From an uncultured Acidobacteriota bacterium (GTDB taxonomy: Bacteria > Acidobacteriota > Terriglobia > Terriglobales > Acidobacteriaceae): a stretch of 64,000 nt of DNA. Of this stretch, positions 24,101 to 31,573 are shown one piece after another; position 1 is the stretch's first letter; each line of letters starts with the position of its first letter. The notes under the pieces are model-generated. The model was not told the DNA's origin and ran no database searches. It saw only the letters and a program-made list of their open reading frames with translations. The stretch lies in contig CAILAZ010000348.1 in NCBI GenBank assembly GCA_903832295.1, positions 17,137-81,136 of the forward strand. Direction: 5' to 3'. The position numbers were made by a program, and so were the translations under genes.

Positions 24101-25024
24101 TTATGGAGCGAGCAGGCGGCCAACCATCTCCGTCGCTGGGGGCACGGCGTGAGGGCCAAATTGCGTGACCCACTGCATCGCCGCCTCAGCGCGGAACCAG
24201 GTCAACTGGCGCTTGGCATAGTTGCGGTGGCCCTGCTGGGCGCGCCCCACAGCTTCCTCAAGCGCGCACTCGCCGCGGAGGTATTCAGCCGCCTGACGGT
24301 AGCCCAGCGAGCGCATGGCGAAGACCTCTGGGCCGTAACGCTGGAGCAGGCCGCGAGTCTCCTCCACCAGCCCGTGCTCGAACATCTCAGCACAGCGCCG
24401 GTTGATGTGCGCGTAGAGCGCGCTGCGCTCCGGGCTCAGGCCGATCTGCAGGATGCGGTAACCCTGGATAGGATCGCGGCCCTCGCGCAACAGCGCGCTC
24501 ATGGGACGGGCGGCACTCACGCAGACCTCGATGGCGCGAATGAGTTTAGGCTCATCGTTGGCGTGAATGCGCTCGGCGACCTCGGGATCAAGGCGGCGCA
24601 GCAGGCGCCAGAGCGACCCGGCACCTCGGCGGCGGCGGAGACGGGCGCGCAGTTCTTCGTTGCGTTCGGGCCCGGCAAACAAGCCATCGAGCATGGCGCG
24701 GAGGTAGAGCCCAGTGCCTCCGCAGACGATGGGCAGATGACCACGGCTGGTAATTGCCGCTGCTGCTGCGCGTGCCTGCCGGGCGTATTCTCCGGCGGTA
24801 AAGTTCTCCTCCGGGGCGGCCACGTCGATGAGGTGGTGGGGGACGAGCGCGCGCTCGTTCCGGCTTGGTTTGGCGGTGCCTATCTCAAAGTCACGATAGA
24901 CGGCCACTGAGTCACAGCTTATGATCTCGCCGCCGAACTGCCGCGCCAGCGCCAGGGCCAGCGAAGATTTTCCACTGGCAGTAGGTCCGGCGATGACCAC
25001 AAGCGGTGAGAGGGTAGGGCTCAT
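24101..25024 (-). CDS. miaA: tRNA dimethylallyltransferase
   Basis: A 307-residue enzyme that isopentenylates A37 of tRNAs reading UNN codons. Motifs: P-loop VVIAGPTASGKSSLALALA, GGEIISCDSVAVYRDFEIGTAKP, PHHLIDVAAPEENFTAGEYARQA, VCGGTGLYLRAMLDGLF, and the C-terminal tRNA-binding SLGYRQAAEYLRGE...QGHRNYAKRQLTWFR. Length is normal. It begins five bases after a short membrane-protein gene that itself follows a TonB gene, so the three form one minus-strand transcript. Confidence 0.95.
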   Translation of the reverse strand: MSPTLSPLVVIAGPTASGKSSLALALARQFGGEIISCDSVAVYRDFEIGTAKPSRNERALVPHHLIDVAAPEENFTAGEYARQARAAAAAITSRGHLPIVCGGTGLYLRAMLDGLFAGPERNEELRARLRRRRGAGSLWRLLRRLDPEVAERIHANDEPKLIRAIEVCVSAARPMSALLREGRDPIQGYRILQIGLSPERSALYAHINRRCAEMFEHGLVEETRGLLQRYGPEVFAMRSLGYRQAAEYLRGECALEEAVGRAQQGHRNYAKRQLTWFRAEAAMQWVTQFGPHAVPPATEMVGRLLAP

Positions 25025-25029
25025 GGCAG

Positions 25030-25170
25030 TTATCGAACACCGAAAACTTCATGCAGGAAGAACGGGAAGTAGCGCACCACCGCGATGGCGACGATCAGTC
25101 CGAGGACGATCAGCAGGCCCAGTGTGTAGGGAGTCTCCGGCTCGCGGTTGAGAATTGGCATCGCGGCCAT
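25030..25170 (-). CDS. Small single-pass membrane protein (43-46 aa), not in ORF track
   Basis: Reading the minus strand gives MAAMPILNREPETPYTLGLLIV..., a 46-residue protein (43 if the second ATG at 25161 is used). A single hydrophobic helix (TLGLLIVLGLIVAIAVVRY) follows a charged N-terminal tail and ends in a short aromatic FPFFLHEVFGVR tail. The frame fits exactly between the TonB gene (30 bases upstream) and miaA (five bases downstream), as expected for an operon member. No good ribosome binding site is visible, so translation may depend on coupling. The function is unknown. Confidence 0.65.
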   Translation of the reverse strand: MAAMPILNREPETPYTLGLLIVLGLIVAIAVVRYFPFFLHEVFGVR

Positions 25171-25200
25171 TCTACGCGAACGGAAGCCGGGGGATGGCGG

Positions 25201-26202
25201 CTACTGCACCATCTCTCCCTCTTTGGGGTTGTAGAAGAAGGTGATGCGCAGCGCGAGGTAGGGGCCGTGAAAGTCGTGCGGCAGAGGCGAGAAGGGGTCG
25301 GATGCGGTAATGCCGCCGTAGGCGGCGCGATCCAGGGGGATGTCTCCGGAGGGTGCTTCGATGAACATGCCCGCGACTTTTCCGTTGGGTGTGATCAGGA
25401 ACCGGATTGCCACCTTGCCATGCTTCATCAGGGGCGAACGAGCTTCCTCAGGGATCAGGTTGTACCAGTTCACCTTGATCGATTGCAGCACGCGCGAGAG
25501 ATAAGGGCCGAAATCGACGCCCTCGGTGTCGCTCAGCACGTCAAAGGGACCCATGCGGGCGTTGCGGTCCACTGAACCCATGCCATAGCCTCCGCCGCCT
25601 CCGCCAATGGAACCCACGCGGGGAGCGTTGCGAGTGGCCTCGGCGATGGCAGCTCCGGCGGATCCGGGCAACCGGAAGGGATTCTCGGCAGGCTCCGGCC
25701 GCTCAGGTTGCACCCTGGGCTGGGAGAAGTTGTTCATGGGCCGCTCGGATCCCTGGGGCGCCTGCTGCGGTGCGCCCTGCGGTTGAGGCGCCGGTCCCGG
25801 TGCCCCGGGAGGCATCATGTTCCCGCGCATGCGGGCCTCGCGGAGAACGTCCAGTGCCTTCTGGTCGAGCTGTGGGCGCGTGCTCTGGGCAATGCGGTTT
25901 TTGTCACTTACCTTGTCTGACTGAACCTTCTGCGGCGGCTTCTGCAGATCATTCGGCAGGGCGAGAAACGTTGGCTGTTTGGCGCGCGCAAGGTCCTCAG
26001 CGCGTATGAAGTGAACCGGGCTCCAGTCGGGCATCCACTTGGGCGAGGTAAACAGCCCCACCACCAGCACGATGTGGACGATCACCGAAATCCAGAAAGC
26101 CTCGCGCATGCGCGAGCGCGCCAGATCGCTTTCGAGCTCTGCCAGCAGATGCGGCATGAACTCGGGAGCGTCGTCGTCTTCGATCTCGATAAAGCGCCGC
26201 AC
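25201..26202 (-). CDS. TonB-family protein (energy transducer-like)
   Basis: A protein of at least 333 residues with a cytoplasmic acidic tail (RRFIEIEDDDAPEF), one membrane helix (FWISVIVHIVLVVGLF), a long proline/glutamine-rich periplasmic linker with a glycine run (GSIGGGGGGYG), and a C-terminal TonB-like domain (VLQSIKVNWYNLIPEEARSPLMKHGKVAIRFLITPNGKVAGMFIEAPSGDIPLDRAAYGGITASDPFSPLPHDF). The C-terminal pattern W...P......GKV...F.I...G.V......SG...LD.AA is typical of TonB/TolA-like transducers. The GTG at 26202 lacks a ribosome binding site and the frame stays open upstream; see findings. It heads a transcript with a small membrane protein and miaA. Confidence 0.85.
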   Translation of the reverse strand: MRRFIEIEDDDAPEFMPHLLAELESDLARSRMREAFWISVIVHIVLVVGLFTSPKWMPDWSPVHFIRAEDLARAKQPTFLALPNDLQKPPQKVQSDKVSDKNRIAQSTRPQLDQKALDVLREARMRGNMMPPGAPGPAPQPQGAPQQAPQGSERPMNNFSQPRVQPERPEPAENPFRLPGSAGAAIAEATRNAPRVGSIGGGGGGYGMGSVDRNARMGPFDVLSDTEGVDFGPYLSRVLQSIKVNWYNLIPEEARSPLMKHGKVAIRFLITPNGKVAGMFIEAPSGDIPLDRAAYGGITASDPFSPLPHDFHGPYLALRITFFYNPKEGEMVQ

Positions 26203-26294
26203 CGGACGCCGCGAGGGCGTTGGCCTGGGTGGCGGAGGCGCTATCTGGTTTTTGCCCTCGGGTTCGATCTTGGGACTCCTCTAGAAGCTTGGAT

Positions 26295-26328
26295 GAGCGG
26301 ACCGGCCCTCCCGGAGGAGTGTCCGCTC
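26295..26328. repeat. Inverted repeat upstream of the TonB gene
   Basis: GAGCGGAC and GTCCGCTC form an 8-bp perfect inverted repeat enclosing a second smaller palindrome (CCTCCCGGAGG). It lies in the 5' region of the TonB gene without a T-run, so it is more likely an mRNA stem or operator than a terminator. Confidence 0.5.
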
Positions 26329-26466
26329 CGGCCCCTGGCGTTGCGCTCTCTCTGCACACGCAGCAACTCCGGTGGAGGAGCGCTACTATGATTTTCGCAT
26401 CGAACAGCGCATTACATCTGGCTAATCGCTTGTACCCCGCCGCGAGCCCTGAGCGCTTTACGATTC

Positions 26467-27474
26467 TTAACTTATCGCTCCGCGCATGGCGGCTGCCACC
26501 TCGTCCAGGTGGGCACGTTTCTGGTGCTCGGCCATCTGCTGCTGAATATCGATGGCCAGGGCGAGGGCGGCGCGTCCATCGTCCAGTGTCACCTCAGGCG
26601 TGGAGCGCTGGCGCACGGCATTCAGGAAGCTGCCCAGCTCGGCGCGCAGTGGCTCCTCGGTGGTTACAGAGGGCTTGAAAGGTACGACCTCGGGCAATCC
26701 GCCGGCGGTGGGTTTTACGGTGAGCGAGAATACATCCCGCCGCGAGTAATCCAGCGAGACATATTGCGCGGGCTGGAAGAAGCGCAGCTTGCGTACTCGC
26801 TCGGTGCTGATGCGGCTGGCGGTGAAGTTGGCGATGCAGCCGCTCTCAAACTCCAGGCGCACGCTGGCAATATCCACCTTGCCGGTAAGCACGGGCAGGC
26901 CAACGGCACGCAGCTCGCGTACCGGAGAGTTCGCCATCTTCAGGACAATATCCAGGTCGTGAATCATCAGGTCGAGCACTACGTCCACGTCCAGCGAGCG
27001 CGGGGTGAAGACGCTGAGGCGATGAACTTCAAAGAACATGGGGCGGGTGAGCAGCGCCCATGTGGCGCGCACGGCTGGGTTAAAGCGCTCAAGGTGGCCA
27101 ACCTGCGCGATGCGGCCATGCTGCCTTGCCAGCGCAATCAGGGTATCTGCCTCGGCCAGCGAAAAGGCGAGCGGCTTTTCAATCAACACATCCACGCCGC
27201 GCTCCATCAACTCGCGGGCGGTGGCAAGGTGAGCCACGGTGGGCACGGCAACGCTCATGGCTTTCACGCCGGGGCAGGCGGCGAGCATCTCTCCCACCGA
27301 GCCAAAGGCCTGGCCGCCGAACTCGGCCGCCACGGCCTGGGCGCGAGCCACATCGGCGTCCACCACGGCTGCGAGTTCCACGCCCTCACCGGATAGCTCT
27401 CTATAAACACGAGCGTGATTGCGCCCGAACGAGCCCACGCCCACCACTGCAACCTTGAGATTTTCGTTGTTCAC
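26467..27474 (-). CDS. Gfo/Idh/MocA oxidoreductase, probably UDP-GlcNAc 3-dehydrogenase (GnnA)-like
   Basis: A 335-residue NAD(P)-dependent dehydrogenase. The Rossmann start is [22 protein letters not shown], followed by [55 protein letters not shown] with the catalytic EKP lysine, and [11 protein letters not shown]...[16 protein letters not shown]. VGHxERFNPA and HDLDI are the pattern I associate with GnnA-type enzymes, which oxidise UDP-GlcNAc at C3 for amide-linked lipid A. The partner aminotransferase gnnB is not in the window, so the assignment is an inference. The start codon is a GTG. Confidence 0.8.
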   Translation of the reverse strand: MNNENLKVAVVGVGSFGRNHARVYRELSGEGVELAAVVDADVARAQAVAAEFGGQAFGSVGEMLAACPGVKAMSVAVPTVAHLATARELMERGVDVLIEKPLAFSLAEADTLIALARQHGRIAQVGHLERFNPAVRATWALLTRPMFFEVHRLSVFTPRSLDVDVVLDLMIHDLDIVLKMANSPVRELRAVGLPVLTGKVDIASVRLEFESGCIANFTASRISTERVRKLRFFQPAQYVSLDYSRRDVFSLTVKPTAGGLPEVVPFKPSVTTEEPLRAELGSFLNAVRQRSTPEVTLDDGRAALALAIDIQQQMAEHQKRAHLDEVAAAMRGAIS

Positions 27475-27598
27475 CCTTCAATTCTCGCAGATTCAGGCCG
27501 CCGGGGAGAAGTGGCCAGAGTGCCGGCGCTTATGCTTTGCAGAGAAATCCTCTACAATCCCGGTGACTGGCCGAATGTCCAGCCCAGGAGCTTATCCG

Positions 27599-28132
27599 AT
27601 GGCCATGCGCTCCAAACCCGTCAGGAAATCCGCGAGCGGACTCTCCCACTACGACGCCAGTGGCCGCGCCACCATGGTGGACGTCTCTGCCAAACTGCCC
27701 TCTGCGCGTACGGCGGAGGCGAGCGCGCGCATTGTGATGAGCGCGAAGGTAATGGCCGCTCTGCCGCATAATCCCAAGGGCGATCCATTCGAGGTGGCTC
27801 GTGTAGCCGGAATCCAGGCGGCCAAGCGCACGGCGGAGCTGATACCGATGTGTCATCCGGTGGCGCTGAGCTTCGTGGATATCTCCTATGCGCTGTGCGA
27901 AGATGGCGTTACCCTGCGCTCCGAGGCTCGTACCACTGCCGGGACCGGGGTGGAGATGGAGGCGCTGACGGCGGTTTCTGTGGCGGCTCTCACGGTTTAC
28001 GATATGTGCAAAGCTCTGGACAAGGGCATTGAAATTCGCTCTATCCAATTGGAACGCAAGAGCGGCGGCAAGAGTGGAGACTACAGGCGCAGGGGCCATC
28101 CAGGCGCTGAGAGTAGTGGAAGAGAAGGCTGA
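27599..28132 (+). CDS. moaC: Cyclic pyranopterin monophosphate synthase
   Basis: A 177-residue enzyme that, after MoaA, closes the pyranopterin ring in molybdenum cofactor synthesis. Diagnostic stretches: [56 protein letters not shown] and [30 protein letters not shown]. It has a slightly longer basic N-terminus than usual ([14 protein letters not shown]) and a C-terminal tail after [16 protein letters not shown]. The ATG at 27599 follows AGGAG by eight bases. No other moa/moe gene is visible. The response regulator begins four bases after its stop. Confidence 0.95.
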   Translation: MAMRSKPVRKSASGLSHYDASGRATMVDVSAKLPSARTAEASARIVMSAKVMAALPHNPKGDPFEVARVAGIQAAKRTAELIPMCHPVALSFVDISYALCEDGVTLRSEARTTAGTGVEMEALTAVSVAALTVYDMCKALDKGIEIRSIQLERKSGGKSGDYRRRGHPGAESSGREG

Positions 28133-28136
28133 GGTC

Positions 28137-28883
28137 ATGGGCCAGGCTGTTCGCGTCCTGCTTGTGGACGATAATCCGCAGATCCGCCAATTGCTGCTGG
28201 AGTCGCTCGCGCCGCTGGCGACAGTGGAGTCGTTTGGCCGAGCCGAAGATGCGTTGCGCAGCGCGGAGAAGCAGGCTCCCGACCTGATCATCTCCGACTA
28301 CCGCATGCCCGGCCTGAGCGGATTGGAACTATTGGCCAGGCTGCGCATAGCGCTTCCGCGGGTTCCGGTAATCATCATGGCGGCGCGCGCCGATATCAGC
28401 GGCCCGTTGGCGGGTTCCAGCCCGCTGGTGGAAGAGTTCATCCAGAAACCATTCTTTGTGGAAGATGCGATGACGCGGGTTCAACGCGTGCTGGAGCGCA
28501 TCAGCATCAGCAAGGCGACACGCGAGGCCACAAACTCCACCAGCGTGCGGGGAACGCTGGCGCAGATGTCGGTGGTGGATCTTCTGCAGACGCTCGACAT
28601 TGGGCGCAAGACCTGCCGCCTCGCGCTTCAGTATGGCGGCCGGGAGTGCGAGATGCATTTCCTCGACGGGCAACTGATTCACGCCACGCTGGGTGCGGTA
28701 AGCGGAGAGCCTGCAATCTACGCGGTGGTTGCATGGATGGAAGGCACGTTCCGAATCGATTTTGAACGCCGGGAATGCCCCGCCACCATTACCCACAGCA
28801 CGCAGTCGGTCCTGCTGGAGGCGCTGAGACTGCTGGATGAATCTCAGCGGGATGGCGAGGCGCCGGAGATCAAGGGAGCCTGA
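28137..28883 (+). CDS. Response regulator with C-terminal PATAN (DUF4388) domain
   Basis: A 248-residue two-domain protein. Residues 1-125 are a receiver domain: VRVLLVDDNPQIRQLLLES, phosphoacceptor Asp in LIISDYRMPGLSGLELLARLR, and the lysine in EFIQKPFFVEDAMTRV. The C-terminal part, SVRGTLAQMSVVDLLQTLDIGRKTCRLALQYGGRECEMHFLDGQLIHATLGAVSGEPAIYAVVAWMEGTFRID, is a PATAN/DUF4388 domain, a protein-interaction module seen in response regulators of motility and development. It has no DNA-binding domain. No kinase gene lies nearby; it follows moaC by four bases. Confidence 0.88.
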   Translation: MGQAVRVLLVDDNPQIRQLLLESLAPLATVESFGRAEDALRSAEKQAPDLIISDYRMPGLSGLELLARLRIALPRVPVIIMAARADISGPLAGSSPLVEEFIQKPFFVEDAMTRVQRVLERISISKATREATNSTSVRGTLAQMSVVDLLQTLDIGRKTCRLALQYGGRECEMHFLDGQLIHATLGAVSGEPAIYAVVAWMEGTFRIDFERRECPATITHSTQSVLLEALRLLDESQRDGEAPEIKGA

Positions 28884-28962
28884 GCGCCCTGCAACGGCTG
28901 TAACCTCAATGTAAAAGCGGTGCGCTATACTCCCCTTGCGAGAGGCTGCCCTGACCCATCCG

Positions 28963-29937
28963 ATGCCTGCTTTCCATAAAGCTCTTCTCCTGTTCAATCC
29001 CGTTGCCGGGGCTCATCTGGAGGCGCGAACCGCGACCATGCGCCGCATTGCGGAGCTGTTCCGCCGCGCTGGAGTTGAGGTGCTGGTGCAATCCACGCGG
29101 GCGCGCGGCTCTGCGGGAGAGCAGGCACGCGAGGCCATCGGCTCAGGCTGCGACGCGGTGTTTGCCTGCGGCGGGGACGGCACGGTCTTTGAGGTTCTTC
29201 AGGGCGTGGCCGAGAGCACGGCAATGATGGGAGTCATCCCCCTGGGAACGGGAAATGTGCTGGCCCACGATCTTGGGATGGCTGGACGTCCGGAGCGCGC
29301 CGCCGAGCAGGCGCTCAACTTTACCCCGCACACCATCTCGCTGGGACGCATTGAAGCCGCCGGCCGAACGCGATTCTTCACCGTGGCAGCCGGCGTCGGA
29401 GTTCATGCCGAGCTCATCTACCGTGCCAATGCCCGTGCCAAGCAGCGCGGCGGCTACCTGGCCTACTATGCACACGGCGCGCGCCTGCTTTTCCGCCACG
29501 CCTTCGTTCCCTTTCCGGTGGAAATCACTACTGCCGACGACAAGGTCATCCACACCACCTCGCTGGAACTGGTGGCCATGCGGGTGCGCTCCTTTGGCGG
29601 GCCGTTGCGCAACTGGCGGCCAGGCAGTTCCCTGCTCTCCACTGAATTGCGATTGGTGCTGCTGCGCAACGCCAGCCGCGCCCACATGTTGCGCTATACG
29701 CTGCAGGCGCTTACCGGAATCGCTCCCTTTGACGAGTTGAATACGCCGGATGCCGACTTGTCCTTTGTCTTTGCGAAGTCAGTCAACTGTCTTGCGCCAG
29801 AGCTTCGCGCCTCCGAGCTAAGGGTACAGGCCGATGGCGAAATGCTGGGGCCTTCGCCGACGAAGATTTCGATCATTCCGCGCGCGCTTACCCTGCTGAT
29901 GCCCGCCGCCGCCGAGGGCGAGTCCGCGGGCACATAA
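28963..29937 (+). CDS. Diacylglycerol kinase catalytic-domain protein
   Basis: A 324-residue soluble lipid-kinase-like protein (DagK/YegS/LCB5 family). Motifs: KALLLFNPVAG, the glycine-rich nucleotide loop VFACGGDGTVFEVLQG, and IPLGTGNVLAHDLGM; the C-terminal beta-sandwich is less conserved. It could phosphorylate diacylglycerol or another lipid alcohol. The sequence TATACT at 28926-28931 is a reasonable -10 box. I use ATG 28963; a TTG at 28936 is possible. The next gene, a membrane hydrolase-like protein, follows after 52 bases. Confidence 0.88.
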   Translation: MPAFHKALLLFNPVAGAHLEARTATMRRIAELFRRAGVEVLVQSTRARGSAGEQAREAIGSGCDAVFACGGDGTVFEVLQGVAESTAMMGVIPLGTGNVLAHDLGMAGRPERAAEQALNFTPHTISLGRIEAAGRTRFFTVAAGVGVHAELIYRANARAKQRGGYLAYYAHGARLLFRHAFVPFPVEITTADDKVIHTTSLELVAMRVRSFGGPLRNWRPGSSLLSTELRLVLLRNASRAHMLRYTLQALTGIAPFDELNTPDADLSFVFAKSVNCLAPELRASELRVQADGEMLGPSPTKISIIPRALTLLMPAAAEGESAGT

Positions 29938-29989
29938 AGCCCTTGCCCTTTGACATTCCGGGCAAACCTTGCCAACCTGAAATCCACGC

Positions 29990-31033
29990 ATGGAGCCTGT
30001 CACTCACTTTCTTACCGGAGCCACTCTTGCCCGCGCGGGCTTCAACCGCAAAACCGCGCTGGCCACCCTGACCATGACGCTGGCCGCCGAGGCTGCCGAC
30101 ATTGATGTGCTGGCATACGTAAAGGGCTCAGCCGTGGGATTCATCCAGCACCGCGGCATCACTCACACTTTTCTCGGCATTCCGGTAATCGCGGCGCTGG
30201 TGGTGGCACTGGTCTGGCTGCTGGACAAGCTCTGGCAGCGTTTGCCCCGTAAGCGCCAGCGCCCGGCTCCGCCAAACAGACGCTGGGGGTTGCTCTACCT
30301 GTTTGCGTGCATTGCGGGTCTCTCGCACATACTGCTTGATTTCACCAACAACTACGGCGTGCGTCCCTTTTACCCCTTCACCCGCCAGTGGTATGCCTGG
30401 GACATCGTTTTCATCGTTGAGCCGGTAATTCTGGCGGCGTTGCTGGCCGCGCTGCTGCTGCCCGCGCTCTTCGGGCTGATTGGTCAGGAGATTGGCGCGC
30501 GGCAAAAAGGTCCTGGTGGGCGCGGGGCGGCGATCGCTGCCCTGCTGTTTATCGTCGCCGTGTGGGGAGTGCGCGACTTCCAGCACCGGCGCGCGCTGGC
30601 GGCGCTCAATGCCTTTGAGATTCACGGCCAGCCGTCGATCCGCGTTGCCGCCTTTCCGTACATGCTGAATCCCTTTAAGTGGGCCGGTGTAGCGGAGAGC
30701 TCCAACGCCTATGTCTCCATGCAGGTGGATTCGCTGCGCCCCGAGGTGGACCCCGGCAACAGCTCCCGGAGCTACTTTCTTCCCGAACCCAGTGACGCCA
30801 CGAGAGCAGCGCGCAACACCGAGCTGGGTCGTGCCTACGTGGAATGGGCTCGCTTCCCCCTCCTGGAAGCCGAGCACACCAGCGATCCCATTCCGGCAGA
30901 GTTGGTTCACTTCAGCGACGTGAGATTTTTCTACCCCGATGAGCGCCGGCGTCCACTGCAGGCTCATGTGCTGCTGGATTCCCATCTGCACGCCGTCGCA
31001 CAGGGATTCGGGTCTGTCAGCGGACAGCGCTGA
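29990..31033 (+). CDS. YdjM/DUF457-type metal-dependent membrane protein
   Basis: A 347-residue inner-membrane protein with about five membrane segments. It opens MEPVTHFLTGATLARAGFNRKTALATLTMTLAAEAADIDVLAYVKGSAVGFIQHRGITHTFLG, the YdjM family pattern in which H6, D38/D40 and the HRGITHT histidines form the putative metal site. A further LSHILLDFTNNYGVRPF segment follows. Members are called metal-dependent hydrolases, but activity is unproven in most. The C-terminal soluble third (PFKWAGVAESSNAYVSMQVDSL...) is periplasmic or cytosolic and less conserved. Confidence 0.85.
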   Translation: MEPVTHFLTGATLARAGFNRKTALATLTMTLAAEAADIDVLAYVKGSAVGFIQHRGITHTFLGIPVIAALVVALVWLLDKLWQRLPRKRQRPAPPNRRWGLLYLFACIAGLSHILLDFTNNYGVRPFYPFTRQWYAWDIVFIVEPVILAALLAALLLPALFGLIGQEIGARQKGPGGRGAAIAALLFIVAVWGVRDFQHRRALAALNAFEIHGQPSIRVAAFPYMLNPFKWAGVAESSNAYVSMQVDSLRPEVDPGNSSRSYFLPEPSDATRAARNTELGRAYVEWARFPLLEAEHTSDPIPAELVHFSDVRFFYPDERRRPLQAHVLLDSHLHAVAQGFGSVSGQR

Positions 31034-31042
31034 CCGAATGAG

Positions 31043-31531
31043 CTACTGCAGTTTGCTCTTGGCTGCCAGTATCGTGAGCGCTTCGCCTTCCACGCGCATT
31101 GGCAACCACTGCTTCATTCGCTTCGCGCCCAGAGCTTCGTAGAATTCGATGGCCGGGGTATTCCAGTCCAGCACCTGCCACTCGTAGCGGCCGCAGTTTT
31201 CTGCCTCGGCGATGCGCGCCAGGTGCAGCAGCAGGGCTTTGCCGATTCCCTTTCCGCGATGCGAGGGCCACACGAAGAGGTCTTCCAGGTAGATTCCGGG
31301 GCGGCCCTTCCATGTGGAGTAGTTGTAGAAGTAGAGTGCGAACCCGACCGGCTCCCCATCCCACTCGCCGAGCACGCAGCGGAATTTCGGCTCCGCGCCA
31401 AAGCCATCACGCAACAGGTCTTCCTCTGTCGCGACGGCCGCCTGCGGCTCGCGCTCATACTCGGCAAGGCCCTTAATCAGTTTCAGAATGGTTGCAGCAT
31501 CTTCCGGCCGTGCCGCGCGAATCGCGAGCAT
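31043..31531 (-). CDS. GNAT-family N-acetyltransferase (diamine acetyltransferase-like)
   Basis: A 162-residue acetyl-CoA-dependent transferase. AIRAARPEDAATILKLIKGLAEYE opens it; the central part, FYNYSTWKGRPGIYLEDLFVWPSHRGKGIGKALLLHLARIAEAENCGRYEWQVLDWNTPAIEFYEALGA, carries the acetyl-CoA loop (HRGKGIG) and the NxxAIxFYxxLGA motif. YLEDLFV.P..RGKGIG and W.VLDWN resemble spermidine/diamine acetyltransferases. The natural substrate is not certain. A strong GGAGGTGA precedes the ATG. It is 42 bases downstream of dacB. Confidence 0.88.
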   Translation of the reverse strand: MLAIRAARPEDAATILKLIKGLAEYEREPQAAVATEEDLLRDGFGAEPKFRCVLGEWDGEPVGFALYFYNYSTWKGRPGIYLEDLFVWPSHRGKGIGKALLLHLARIAEAENCGRYEWQVLDWNTPAIEFYEALGAKRMKQWLPMRVEGEALTILAAKSKLQ

Positions 31532-31573
31532 TCATCACCTCCAGATTGGTTTTGAGTTTGCAGTTTAGCGCAG

